Origin: Thermodesulfobacteriota bacterium
Lineage (GTDB): Bacteria > Desulfobacterota > SM23-61
Direction: 5' to 3'
NCBI GenBank assembly: GCA_030018715.1
Contig: JASEHN010000139.1
Location: forward strand, 1-7,385
Length of the DNA: 7,385 bases
Below, piece by piece: positions 1 through 6,375 of the stretch (positions are counted from its first letter, which is position 1; every line of letters starts with the position of its first letter). The position numbers and the translations under genes are program-made. The notes below the pieces were generated by a model, which had not been told where the DNA came from, searched no databases, and saw only the letters and a program-made list of their open reading frames with translations.

Positions 1-244
1 GGACATGGGCAATTCCCCTCTCCACGATCTCATGGGCAGGAAGGCCGTCGATTCGTTTCCCCAAAAAAGTGATTTGCCCGGACCGGGGAATAAGAAGGCC
101 CGAAATGGTCTTGAGAAGGGTTGATTTACCCGCACCATTGGGCCCGACCGTGATCACGGTCTCCCCTTCTAATAGCCGCAGGGAAACCTCGAACAGGGCC
201 TGGAACTCTCCGTAGTAAACATTTAGACTTTTGATTTCAAGCAT
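1..244 (-). CDS. livF: LivF-type ABC transporter ATPase, N-terminal part (cut by window edge), copy A
   Basis: Reading leftwards from an ATG at 244, the frame stays open to the window edge and gives 81 residues beginning MLEIKSLNVYYGEFQAL. Seen: the Walker A P-loop GPNGAGKS at residues 34-41, preceded by the beta strand TVITV, and the LivF-like stretch GLPAHEIVERGIAHV at 67-81. Known of the family: LivF is one of the two cytoplasmic ATPases that power branched-chain amino acid ABC importers; a full protein is about 235 residues, so roughly two thirds lie outside the window. The start overlaps the end of the upstream livG fragment by 8 bases (ATGCTTGA), a typical livG-livF coupling. The P-loop is intact and no lesion is visible, so this gene may still be functional, but its upstream partner is truncated and no promoter in this orientation was found. 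ITVGPNG here resembles VTVGPNG in the LivF at 3432-4136 more than SIVGANG in the LivF at 6736. Confidence 0.88.
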   Translation of the reverse strand, partial: MLEIKSLNVYYGEFQALFEVSLRLLEGETVITVGPNGAGKSTLLKTISGLLIPRSGQITFLGKRIDGLPAHEIVERGIAHV

Positions 245-728
245 GGCTCGATGTTTCTTCTTCTCCCAGATACGCTTCAATGACTTTTGGATTTCTGGAG
301 ACTTCCTCGGGGGTGCCTTCAGCAATGATCTGGCCGTAATCCAGGACCGTAACCCGGTCCACCAGGTTCATCAGGGCGCGCATGATATGTTCCACCCAGA
401 TGATGGTGATCTTCAGCTCTTCCCGGATCTTCTTCAATACCTGGGAGGCCTGGGTTATTTCTTCCTGATTGAGGCCGCTCATCACCTCGTCCGCCAATAG
501 AAGCCGGGGATGGGTGGCCAGAGCCCGGGCCAGCTCCAGTCGCCGCAAGTTGCCTGCGGTGAGTTCGCCAGGCATGGTATTTTCATCCACTTTAAGCCCC
601 ACAAAATCAAGCCACCTCAACGCTTCCGATCGGGGGTCTTTTTTAATGACAGCTTTATCCTCCTTTCCAAAGAGAACTCCTAACATCACATTTTCGACTA
701 CGGTCATCTCTGTGCGAATTCCGGGGAT
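237..728 (-). pseudogene. livG: livG 3' fragment (ABC ATPase without Walker A), copy A
   Basis: This minus-strand frame matches the C-terminal two thirds of LivG. It keeps the signature region (PGELTAGNLRRLELARALA), Walker B (LLLADE), the D-loop region SGLNQEE, the H-loop histidine in TIIWVEHIM, and the LivG C-terminal ending VIEAYLGEE. Aligned to the intact LivG at 4162-4884, similarity starts at residue 84 (IP of the FQIPRPF motif). One codon further upstream is unrelated and the next is a stop (TGA at 732-734). The first 83 or so residues, including Walker A and the Q-loop glutamine, are missing and are not found between the break and livM. An ATG at 707 could start a 156-residue product, but without a P-loop it could not act as an ATPase. 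It overlaps livF by 8 bases. It shares the IIWVEHIM and VSRxxxVIEAYLG wording with the intact copy, so it is a close paralogue. A RAYT transposase lies just beyond the break. Confidence 0.85.
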
Positions 729-745
729 ATATCACTTAATTCTTT

Positions 746-774
746 TTGATACATTTATGGAAATAGGGTAAAAT
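746..774 (+). promoter_or_regulatory. Sigma70-like promoter candidate for the RAYT transposase
   Basis: TTGATA at 746-751 and TAAAAT at 769-774 are separated by 17 bases; each box matches five of six consensus bases. The expected transcription start, about 7 bases after the -10 box, falls on or next to the ATG at 781, so the transcript would be leaderless or translation would begin at the ATG at 790. The region is AT-rich, so a chance match is possible. Confidence 0.4.
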
Positions 775-778
775 CGGG
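771..778 (+). repeat. Left copy of an 8-bp inverted repeat flanking the transposase
   Basis: AAATCGGG at 771-778 is the reverse complement of CCCGATTT at 1460-1467. The two copies lie 2 bases before the transposase start and 11 bases after the stop of its restored frame. They could be remnants of element ends, but 8 bp is short and part of the left copy overlaps the candidate -10 box. Confidence 0.35.
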
Positions 779-780
779 TC

Positions 781-1448
781 ATGGCGAGGATGGCTCGTAT
801 TGTCGTTCCTGGATACCCTGATCATGTCACCCAACGAGGGGTCCGTTCTTTGCCCATTTTCCGGGATGACGAGGACCGGCGATCTTACTTGGAATTTATG
901 AGGCGGGAGACGCAACGCTTCCAGGTAGGGATTTTGGCCTGGTGTTTAATGACCAACAACGTACACCTGGTCGCCGTTCCCGAAGATGAAAAAGCCCTTG
1001 CCCGGGCGATCGGAGAGGCGCACAAGCGATACAGCCGAATGCGGAACTTTGCGGAAGGGGTATGGGGGTATTTATTTCAAGGGCGGTTTGGGTCCTGCGT
1101 GTTGGATGAGAAGCATTTGGCGGCAGCGGTTCGGTATGTGGAGAATAATCCGGTTCGTGCCGGTATGGTAAAGAGAGCCTGGGAATACCCGTGGTCGAGC
1201 GCAAGATTTCATGCCGGCGAGTGAGATAGCGATGTTTTAGTCAAAGATCGAAATTTGTGGGGGCTTGTAGCGAATTGGAGGGAGTTTCTTCACGAAAAGA
1301 TTCAGGGGGCGAAAAGGATTTACGGCGTGCTACGAAAACGGGCCGTCCCTGGGTTGATCATGAGCATTTGGAACTTATTGAGAAAAAGACCGGGCGCAAT
1401 TTGCAAAAGGGGAAACCGGGGTGGAAACCGCATGATTTCAGGAAATAA
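781..1448 (+). pseudogene. Degenerate REP-associated tyrosine transposase (Y1/HUH superfamily, RAYT)
   Basis: The N-terminus MARMARIVVPGYPDHVTQRG and the later motifs CLMTNNVHLVAVP, AIGEAHKRYSRMRNF, GYLFQGRF, YVENNPVRAGMV and PWSSARFH are diagnostic of RAYT/Y1 transposases, which nick single-stranded DNA using an HUH metal site and a tyrosine. Y84 is the likely nucleophile. Three lesions are visible. (1) Residues 59-62 read NNVH where the family has NHVH, so the first histidine of the HUH site is replaced (N60, AAC at 958-960). (2) TGA at 1222-1224 ends the frame after 147 codons, while the same frame continues with recognisable family sequence (DVLVKDRNLWGLVANWREFLHE). (3) Near 1296 the similarity moves to another frame (DSGGEKDLRRATKTGRPW to KPGWKPHDFRK, stop at 1446-1448), which fits loss of one A from the A-run at 1295-1298. 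The repaired protein would be about 222 residues, normal for this subfamily. It is probably inactive. It lies next to the livG break and is transcribed opposite to it. Confidence 0.85.
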
Positions 1449-1459
1449 GTGATGTGTCC

Positions 1460-1467
1460 CCCGATTT
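1460..1467 (+). repeat. Right copy of the 8-bp inverted repeat flanking the transposase
   Basis: CCCGATTT at 1460-1467 pairs with AAATCGGG at 771-778. It sits in the short trailer between the transposase remnant and the end of livM, within GTGTCCCCCGATTTC. If it marks the right end of the element, the element spans roughly 770-1468. Confidence 0.35.
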
Positions 1468-1514
1468 CATTCTAGAAACTACTTTTCATGCTATTCCCTT
1501 CTTATATTTACCAA

Positions 1515-2516
1515 TTATGGGGTGGCTGACTCTCTTGCAGCTTTTTGCATTCTCCTTTTATGGAGGGTTTCAATCAGCGTCCCATAAAGCCCCTTAGGCA
1601 AAAATATAATCATAACAACGATTATGAACCCGTAACCAACCCAAGCCCAGCCCATAAGTACGGTTCCAAAGGTTATCCTAATATATTCTTGGAGCCCGGT
1701 AATTATTATAGCCCCAATTAGCGGTCCCCACAGGGTGAACATGCCGCCAACTATAGCCATAAAGACATATGCTAAGGAAGCGCCTATGGCAATCGTAGTG
1801 ACCGGGTTTAAATACATTATATATTGGGCGTAAACTACTCCACCCATGCCGGCTATAACTGCGCTTACGACGGCTACGGTTGTTTTGTTTCTGACGACAT
1901 TTATGCCAATGGATGCGGCTGCTACCTCATCCTCTTCGATAGCGGTCAGGGCTTTTTGCATCTTACTTTGGTCAATTTTCCTCCAGATGTATAGACTAAG
2001 CAATAAAAGTCCCAAGGCCATAAAGTAGAAAGGAACCTTGCTCTCGAATTGAAAATATAAAGGTGCTGTTCCTAAAGGTTTAACAGTGATACCTAACCGT
2101 CCCTCAGTAATGTCCCGAAAAGCAATGATGACGAGGGCAACCAATTCTGTTACTACTAGAGTAGTGACGGCGAAGTAATGACCAACAAGACCAAACCTAA
2201 AACAGGCATAGCCAATAACCCCAGCAGCGATGGCAACAGCTAAAAGTCCTAACCACATTCCGACCCATGGAGACAGGTGATAGAAATTAAACAGAAGAAC
2301 GGTGATATATGCTGCGATACCCACCCAGGCGCCGTGGCAAAGTGATATCATCCAAAAACGACCCATGTACGACCATGCCGTCGTTACAGCGCCCCAGATA
2401 AAGATAAGAATTATAGTATGAGTAAAATATAGGGGCAGTCCAGCGAAGGGGAAAATGATTACAAAAAGGAGTATAAAGAGAAGTATGCCTGTTGGTAGGT
2501 TAGCTAATCGCTTCAC
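1515..2516 (-). CDS. livM: Branched-chain amino acid ABC transporter permease LivM
   Basis: This 333-residue, strongly hydrophobic protein has the LivM layout (BPD_transp_2 family). The N-terminal helices begin at about residue 9, the WSYMGRFWMISLCHGAWVGIAAY segment (about 48-70) matches the conserved LivM region, and the cytoplasmic coupling loop QKALTAIEEDEVAAASIGINVVRNK (about 186-210) is the one expected to contact an ATPase. The late segment IVGGMFTLWGPLIGAIIITGLQEYIR and the closing FLPKGLYG are also typical. In this family the protein forms, with LivH, the inner-membrane channel of the importer. Translation starts at GTG (2514-2516), which overlaps the livH stop by four bases (GTGA), so the two are probably translationally coupled. 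It is the last gene of the operon. No clear stem-loop terminator follows its TAA. The usual R in the loop motif (ALRAIxEDE) is T here. The product family is secure; the substrate is not. Confidence 0.93.
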   Translation of the reverse strand: MKRLANLPTGILLFILLFVIIFPFAGLPLYFTHTIILIFIWGAVTTAWSYMGRFWMISLCHGAWVGIAAYITVLLFNFYHLSPWVGMWLGLLAVAIAAGVIGYACFRFGLVGHYFAVTTLVVTELVALVIIAFRDITEGRLGITVKPLGTAPLYFQFESKVPFYFMALGLLLLSLYIWRKIDQSKMQKALTAIEEDEVAAASIGINVVRNKTTVAVVSAVIAGMGGVVYAQYIMYLNPVTTIAIGASLAYVFMAIVGGMFTLWGPLIGAIIITGLQEYIRITFGTVLMGWAWVGYGFIIVVMIIFLPKGLYGTLIETLHKRRMQKAARESATP

Positions 2517-3373
2517 GCCCTTGCCCTCACTCCTAAAAGTCCTTCAGGCCGGACCAGGATAACAACTAGAAATATCAAGTAGACGGCAATTGGTCCACCC
2601 TCTGGGATGGTTAAAAACGCGGCAACCATCATTACTACCCCAATAATTAAGGCAGCCAAGAAACCACCAGACAGATTACCCAGTCCGCCTAATACTACAG
2701 TAACAAAAGCCATAAGGGTAAAAGTCCCGCCCCAATGTGGATGGACGGCATAGACAAGGGCATAAAAGGCCGCCGCAATACCAGCTAAAACTCCAACTAA
2801 AGCTAGGGTGATTAAATATATTCTTCTCGGCTTAATCCCCATAATGCTTGCCATTTCTCGATCTTGGGCAGTGGCTCGAATAGCCAGTCCGGTATATGTT
2901 TTGTTCAGAAATAGGTAAAGTAATCCTATAACTATCAAAGAACCCAAAAAAGCAATCAGGTTAGAGGTTCTGATATAAAGCTCACCAATGTTCAAAACAG
3001 GAAGAGCAATCGGAACCCCTCTATAGGTTGCCCCCCAAACACCCATGGCACTATTTTCCAGGATTATTATTATAGAAGCTAGAGCCAAAAACTGATTTAT
3101 TAAGGGGGCTTTCAACAGAGGTTGAATCACCCCTAAGTGAACTACAACATGAAGAGCTACTATTACTGCGACTGCAACCAAGCAAGAAACAATAAGGGGG
3201 ACATTAAACCACACGGTTAAGGTAAAGATGATGTAGAGCCCAAGCATTATACTTTGTCCATAAAAAAAGTGGATAATGTTAAGCACTCCAAAGGCTAGAT
3301 TCAATCCGTAAGCCAATAAAGCTAAACTTCCCCCGAACAATATGCCGCCGATAATTGCGCTCAATAAAGCCAT
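2513..3373 (-). CDS. livH: Branched-chain amino acid ABC transporter permease LivH
   Basis: This 286-residue integral membrane protein begins MALLSAIIGGILFGGSLALLAYGLNLAFGVLN, the standard LivH opening with its first two helices. The cytoplasmic loop TGLAIRATAQDREMASIMGIKPRRIY (about 166-191) is the ATPase-coupling loop. The next helices (LVGVLAGIAAAFYALVYAVHP, VLGGLGNLSGGFLAALIIG) and the terminal VILVRPEGLLG are also typical. Role in the family: one half of the membrane channel with LivM. I chose the ATG at 3371-3373 because AAGGGG lies 5 bases upstream. An in-frame GTG at 3409 would add 12 residues (MASIADLKEGEV) that the family lacks and has no ribosome binding site. It lies 58 bases after livF and shares four bases with livM. 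Confidence 0.93.
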   Translation of the reverse strand: MALLSAIIGGILFGGSLALLAYGLNLAFGVLNIIHFFYGQSIMLGLYIIFTLTVWFNVPLIVSCLVAVAVIVALHVVVHLGVIQPLLKAPLINQFLALASIIIILENSAMGVWGATYRGVPIALPVLNIGELYIRTSNLIAFLGSLIVIGLLYLFLNKTYTGLAIRATAQDREMASIMGIKPRRIYLITLALVGVLAGIAAAFYALVYAVHPHWGGTFTLMAFVTVVLGGLGNLSGGFLAALIIGVVMMVAAFLTIPEGGPIAVYLIFLVVILVRPEGLLGVRARA

Positions 3374-3431
3374 TACTTCCCCTTCCTTCAGGTCAGCAAT
3401 AGAGGCCACTCAGGTTTTTAACAGTTTAAAA

Positions 3432-4136
3432 CTAGATTCCCAAATAAGCCTTCTTGATGTGAGGGCTTTGGATGAAGTCTTCTTTGTTACCGTGGAACTG
3501 CAATCTTCCCGACCCCATTAAATAAGCATGGTCAGCCAGTTCAATGGCTTTCCTCACATTTTGTTCTACCATTAAAATAGAATAGCCTTGGGACTTGATT
3601 CGTTTCACCAGTTCAAAGAGATTGGTAACAACTTTAGGAGCTAATCCCGAGGATACTTCGTCGAACATTACCAGTTTAGGCCGAGACATAAGAGTGCGGG
3701 CAATAGCCAGCATCTGCCGCTCACCGCCACTCAGGGAGCCGGCTATCTGGCTTTGGCGTGCTTTAAGAATAGGGAAACTCGAGAAGATTTCATCCAAAGA
3801 TTGCTTAAATTCTCTCCGACTCCTCTTTGTGTATGACCCCGCCTTCAGGTTGTCGTAAACGGTGAGCCTAGGAAAAAGTCGTCCCCCCTCCGGGACGACA
3901 GAAATTCCTATGTCAACAATTTCATAGGGTTCTTTGCCATCTACCCGTTGATTATCAAAATATATTGCTCCTGAAGTAGGTTTTAATAACCCGGAAATTA
4001 CCCTTAATAGGGTAGTTTTCCCAGCTCCGTTTGGTCCCACCGTAACAACTGTTTCACCATCCGCCACATCCAGCGATATGTCGTGGAGAACCTTAAACGC
4101 GCCATAGTTGGCACCCATTCCCTCAATCTTTAACAT
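3432..4136 (-). CDS. livF: Branched-chain amino acid ABC transporter ATPase LivF, copy B (intact)
   Basis: This full-length ATPase has 234 residues. Seen: Walker A GPNGAGKT at 34-41, the EGGRLFP motif at 83-89 (LivF normally has EGRxLFP), a clean signature LSGGE at 135-139, Walker B LVMFDE at 155-160, SSGLAP at 162-167, and VEQN at 190-193, where LivF proteins carry Q at the H-loop position. The C-terminal KKAYLGI is the usual LivF ending. The residue after the catalytic Glu is V where P is common (DEPSxGLAP), a change shared with LivG of this operon. Role: it pairs with LivG as the cytoplasmic ATP-hydrolysing dimer. It starts 25 bases after livG ends, and that spacer is nearly all an 11-bp tandem repeat whose GGGTAAG may serve as a weak ribosome binding site. 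No inactivating change is seen. Confidence 0.94.
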   Translation of the reverse strand: MLKIEGMGANYGAFKVLHDISLDVADGETVVTVGPNGAGKTTLLRVISGLLKPTSGAIYFDNQRVDGKEPYEIVDIGISVVPEGGRLFPRLTVYDNLKAGSYTKRSRREFKQSLDEIFSSFPILKARQSQIAGSLSGGERQMLAIARTLMSRPKLVMFDEVSSGLAPKVVTNLFELVKRIKSQGYSILMVEQNVRKAIELADHAYLMGSGRLQFHGNKEDFIQSPHIKKAYLGI

Positions 4137-4137
4137 A

Positions 4138-4159
4138 GCTTACCCATTGCTTACCCATT
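4138..4159 (-). repeat. 11-bp perfect tandem repeat in the livG-livF spacer
   Basis: On the minus strand AATGGGTAAGC occurs twice back to back (4149-4159 and 4138-4148), directly before T and the livF ATG. Each unit holds a G-rich GGGTAAG that could pair weakly with the 16S rRNA tail and an out-of-frame ATG. The duplication fills 22 of the 25 spacer bases. A change in copy number would alter livG-livF spacing and possibly LivF translation. Confidence 0.75.
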
Positions 4160-4161
4160 TC

Positions 4162-4884
4162 CTATTCTGCGCCCAAATAGGCCTCAATTACCCTCTCATC
4201 TCTTGAGACTTCCGAAGTTGTTCCCTCAGCAATTACCTCCCCATAATCCAAAACAATCACCCGTTCTACAAGGTTCATAAGTGGACCCATTATATGTTCC
4301 ACCCAAATGATGGTTATTCCCATTTCGTCCTTGATTCTTTTTAATACTGAGGTTGCTTCTGAAATTTCCTCTGCATTTAAGCCACTTATGACTTCGTCCA
4401 GTAACAAAAGCTTGGGTCGAGTTGCCAATGCTCTGCCTAGTTCCAATCTACGCAAGCCAGCCACACCTAGCTCACCGGGCATAGTCGCTTCAGTTACTTT
4501 CATACCTATATTATCTAGGCACCTCAAAGCCTCTTGCCTGGCATCCTCCCCAGAGCGGGTTGAATAACGACCGCCAAACATAACCCCAAGCATCACGTTC
4601 TCAACCACACTCATAGTTTTAAATGGTCTTGGGATTTGAAAGGTGCGGGCAATGCCTAAGTGGCAAATCTTATCCGGAATAAGCCCGATGATATCATGCC
4701 CCATGAAAGTAATTTTCCCCGAAGTCGGCTTAAGAACACCAGTTAGGACATTAAAAAGGGTCGTCTTTCCCGAACCATTGGGACCGATCAACCCAACAAA
4801 CTCTCCTTCGTTGACCCTCAAGTCCACTTCTTTAAGGGCACCTAAACCACCAAAATATTTGCTTACAGAGTGGACCTCAAGCAT
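4162..4884 (-). CDS. livG: Branched-chain amino acid ABC transporter ATPase LivG, copy B (intact)
   Basis: This 240-residue protein is an ordinary length for LivG. Seen: Walker A GPNGSGKT at 34-41, ARTFQIPRPF at 79-88 with the Q-loop glutamine at 83, a degenerate LivG-type signature region in GELGVAGLRRLELGRALA (137-154), Walker B LLLLDE at 159-164, SGLNAEE at 167-173, the H-loop histidine 197 in IIWVEHIM, and the C-terminal VIEAYLGAE. All the residues needed for ATP hydrolysis are present. I chose the ATG at 4882-4884 because GGAGAG lies 7 bases upstream. A TTG at 4935 in the same frame would add 17 residues encoded partly by the intergenic hairpin and is unlikely. It follows livK by 85 bases that hold the hairpin, and precedes livF by 25. 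It is the intact reference against which the broken copies at 237-728 and 6405-6752 are measured. Confidence 0.95.
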   Translation of the reverse strand: MLEVHSVSKYFGGLGALKEVDLRVNEGEFVGLIGPNGSGKTTLFNVLTGVLKPTSGKITFMGHDIIGLIPDKICHLGIARTFQIPRPFKTMSVVENVMLGVMFGGRYSTRSGEDARQEALRCLDNIGMKVTEATMPGELGVAGLRRLELGRALATRPKLLLLDEVISGLNAEEISEATSVLKRIKDEMGITIIWVEHIMGPLMNLVERVIVLDYGEVIAEGTTSEVSRDERVIEAYLGAE

Positions 4885-4917
4885 CCGTGAGCTCTCCACT
4901 TCTCGGATTAGATTTGA

Positions 4918-4955
4918 GGGAAGGGGGCAAAGCAAATTTACTCTGCCCCCTTCCC
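4918..4955 (-). promoter_or_regulatory. 12-bp hairpin between livK and livG (partial terminator, attenuator or mRNA-end protector)
   Basis: Arms at 4918-4929 and 4944-4955 are perfect 12-base reverse complements (GGGAAGGGGGCA / TGCCCCCTTCCC), very GC-rich, with a 14-base AT-rich loop. In the sense of the operon the hairpin starts 14 bases after the livK stop and ends 33 bases before the livG start. It is followed by TCAAATCTAATC, not a T-run, so it is not a classic strong intrinsic terminator. Known parallel: binding-protein genes at the head of transporter operons often carry such a stem-loop, which keeps the binding protein in excess by stabilising its mRNA or reducing read-through. That role here is inference. 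Confidence 0.75.
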
Positions 4956-4969
4956 CACAACCGGTTCAG

Positions 4970-6295
4970 CTATTTGGCAAAAACATGGCCTGGCGGCAAA
5001 GGAAGCACTGGCTTAATTGTCCTAATGGCTAGAGGCCACGAAATTTCCCATTTGTCATCCACATATTGAAAGACGGCAGTAAAGGCCCGCTCGTTGTACC
5101 CGGCATACTCGTGGTCTGGGGGAAGAAACTTAGCCCCATACCCCATGGGGGTCCCTCCGTCAGGAATATCAATCTCCAGAGCAGCCTTCCTGATGGTATC
5201 TGGAGTGACCTCGCCATATTTCTTAATAGCAAGAGGCAAGACCTTTTCCAGCAGAATCCAAAGGTTGCCATAACCCATGCTGTAGTGAGTCCTCGGATCT
5301 TTCTCGCGGTAGAGCTCCAGAAGCCCTTTTTTGAAAACAGCGATCGCTTCGTTCACTTCAGGTGTGAGCGTCTTTGGGTCGAGATACTGGCTAGCGGGGG
5401 GGTCTATATTAAACACATAGTTGACCAATTCCTTACCGACGGCTCCCGCGATGACTGGCATGTCGGCATAGCCGGCTCCATGTCCCAGAAGAGCCTTCCA
5501 CTTCAGCCCTAGTTCTCTTGCCTGCTTGAGGAAGAGAACAATATCCGGGTAGTAACCAACGTGGAATAAGACATCAGCACCAAAGGCCTTGAGTTTCAAG
5601 ATTACCGGGGTCAAATCCATGATGTCATGAGCATATCCCGCGTTATAAACAATCGGCATCCCCACTTTCTTCATCTTTGCCGCTATTGCTGCCCCTGTTG
5701 AGGTGCCGTAAGGCCCATCTTCATAAAAGATAGCCCCTTTTATCTCAGCGGGGCTGGCAAAGCCGAGCTCTTTATAGCTATGGGCTATTAAGGCTACGGT
5801 CTCATCAAACTTGTAAGAGTTGACCTGAGGCTGGAAGACATATTTCTGATGCCTGCCTTTAAGAATCTTCGGTGAGATTGCGCCGACATTCCACATTATG
5901 GTTTTGTATTTCTCGACCAGGGGCGCAACGGGTGTTGCAAGAGCACTAGAGTAAAAACCCGTAACAGCAACCACCTTGTGCGCAGTAATCATTCTCTCAG
6001 CTTCACGTATTGCTACGTCAGGGCTACTTTGGGAATCAGCGTAAAATGGTATTATTTTCCATTCTCCTAAAATTCCACCCCTCTTGTTGATTGTGTCTAT
6101 GAGAAGTTTCGAGGAGCGATACTCGGCTAACCCACCCGCCGGAGCGAAAGCCCCGGTTAAGTCCTGGAGAACGCCTATCCTGATCTCTTTCGCCGCTTTC
6201 CCTTCTGCGGGTGGTGCAGCAAAGGCTATCACGAGTACCAACATCAGACTAAGACAGATACTGCCAATTAACATCCATTGTTTCTTCTTTTTCAT
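4970..6295 (-). CDS. livK: Periplasmic substrate-binding protein of a LIV-type ABC transporter
   Basis: This 441-residue protein is a Peripla_BP_6/LivK-type binding protein. Residues 1-26 form a Sec signal peptide: a lysine-rich start (MKKKK), a hydrophobic core (LIGSICLSLMLVLVIAF) and a probable cut after A26 or A27. C14 is not in a lipobox, so export to the periplasm is expected. The mature part opens with EIRIGVLQDLTG (37-48). GFYSSALATPVAP (113-125) carries the S-S-A-T ligand-backbone site of this fold, and GYYPDIVLFLKQARELGL lies in the second lobe. Role: capture of the substrate for LivHMGF. Branched-chain amino acids are the default guess, but the family also binds amides, aromatic acids and other small acids. 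I chose the ATG at 6293-6295 because GGGGGT sits 8 bases upstream and the signal peptide follows at once. The same frame extends to 6394, but that start lies inside the promoter. It is the first gene of the operon. Confidence 0.93.
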   Translation of the reverse strand: MKKKKQWMLIGSICLSLMLVLVIAFAAPPAEGKAAKEIRIGVLQDLTGAFAPAGGLAEYRSSKLLIDTINKRGGILGEWKIIPFYADSQSSPDVAIREAERMITAHKVVAVTGFYSSALATPVAPLVEKYKTIMWNVGAISPKILKGRHQKYVFQPQVNSYKFDETVALIAHSYKELGFASPAEIKGAIFYEDGPYGTSTGAAIAAKMKKVGMPIVYNAGYAHDIMDLTPVILKLKAFGADVLFHVGYYPDIVLFLKQARELGLKWKALLGHGAGYADMPVIAGAVGKELVNYVFNIDPPASQYLDPKTLTPEVNEAIAVFKKGLLELYREKDPRTHYSMGYGNLWILLEKVLPLAIKKYGEVTPDTIRKAALEIDIPDGGTPMGYGAKFLPPDHEYAGYNERAFTAVFQYVDDKWEISWPLAIRTIKPVLPLPPGHVFAK

Positions 6296-6309
6296 TTCAG
6301 TAACCCCCC
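6296..6309 (-). promoter_or_regulatory. livK ribosome binding site
   Basis: On the minus strand, AGGGGGGTTACTGA precedes the ATG at 6295. The G-rich stretch lies about 8 bases from the start and decides for this start over the longer in-frame option. Confidence 0.7.
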
Positions 6310-6375
6310 TATAAAAATTTGGTTGCGTTCTAAATAAGAGACCTAAGCAAAAACCCAATTTACGATACGCTAGAG

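Noticed and set aside
231..771. Plus-strand open frames across the copy A livG region
   Set aside because: They are antisense to clear LivG coding sequence and have no recognisable domain or ribosome binding site.
896..1204. Minus-strand 102-codon open frame inside the transposase
   Set aside because: It is antisense to RAYT sequence with family motifs; its proline/arginine-rich composition is typical of a non-coding frame.
1285..1305. Programmed -1 frameshift in the transposase
   Set aside because: CGAAAAG is not a classic slippery heptamer, no strong downstream stem was seen, and the upstream TGA at 1222 would stop ribosomes anyway; plain decay fits better.
1449..1514. Terminator after livM
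   Set aside because: No stable GC-rich stem with a T-run could be seen on the minus strand; TTCTAGAA is only a small palindrome.
3374..3409. Longer livH reading frame from a GTG at 3409
   Set aside because: It adds a hydrophilic 12-residue leader absent from LivH proteins and lacks a ribosome binding site.
4885..4935. Longer livG reading frame from a TTG at 4935
   Set aside because: The extra 17 residues come from the intergenic hairpin, have no ribosome binding site and are not part of the LivG family; the ATG at 4884 has GGAGAG 7 bases upstream.
4918..4955. The livK-livG hairpin as a full intrinsic terminator
   Set aside because: No T-run follows it in the direction of transcription, and four co-oriented genes of the same transporter lie downstream.
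4643..5512. Plus-strand open frames of 129 and 148 codons opposite livG and livK
   Set aside because: Both lie antisense to strongly supported genes and show no family resemblance.
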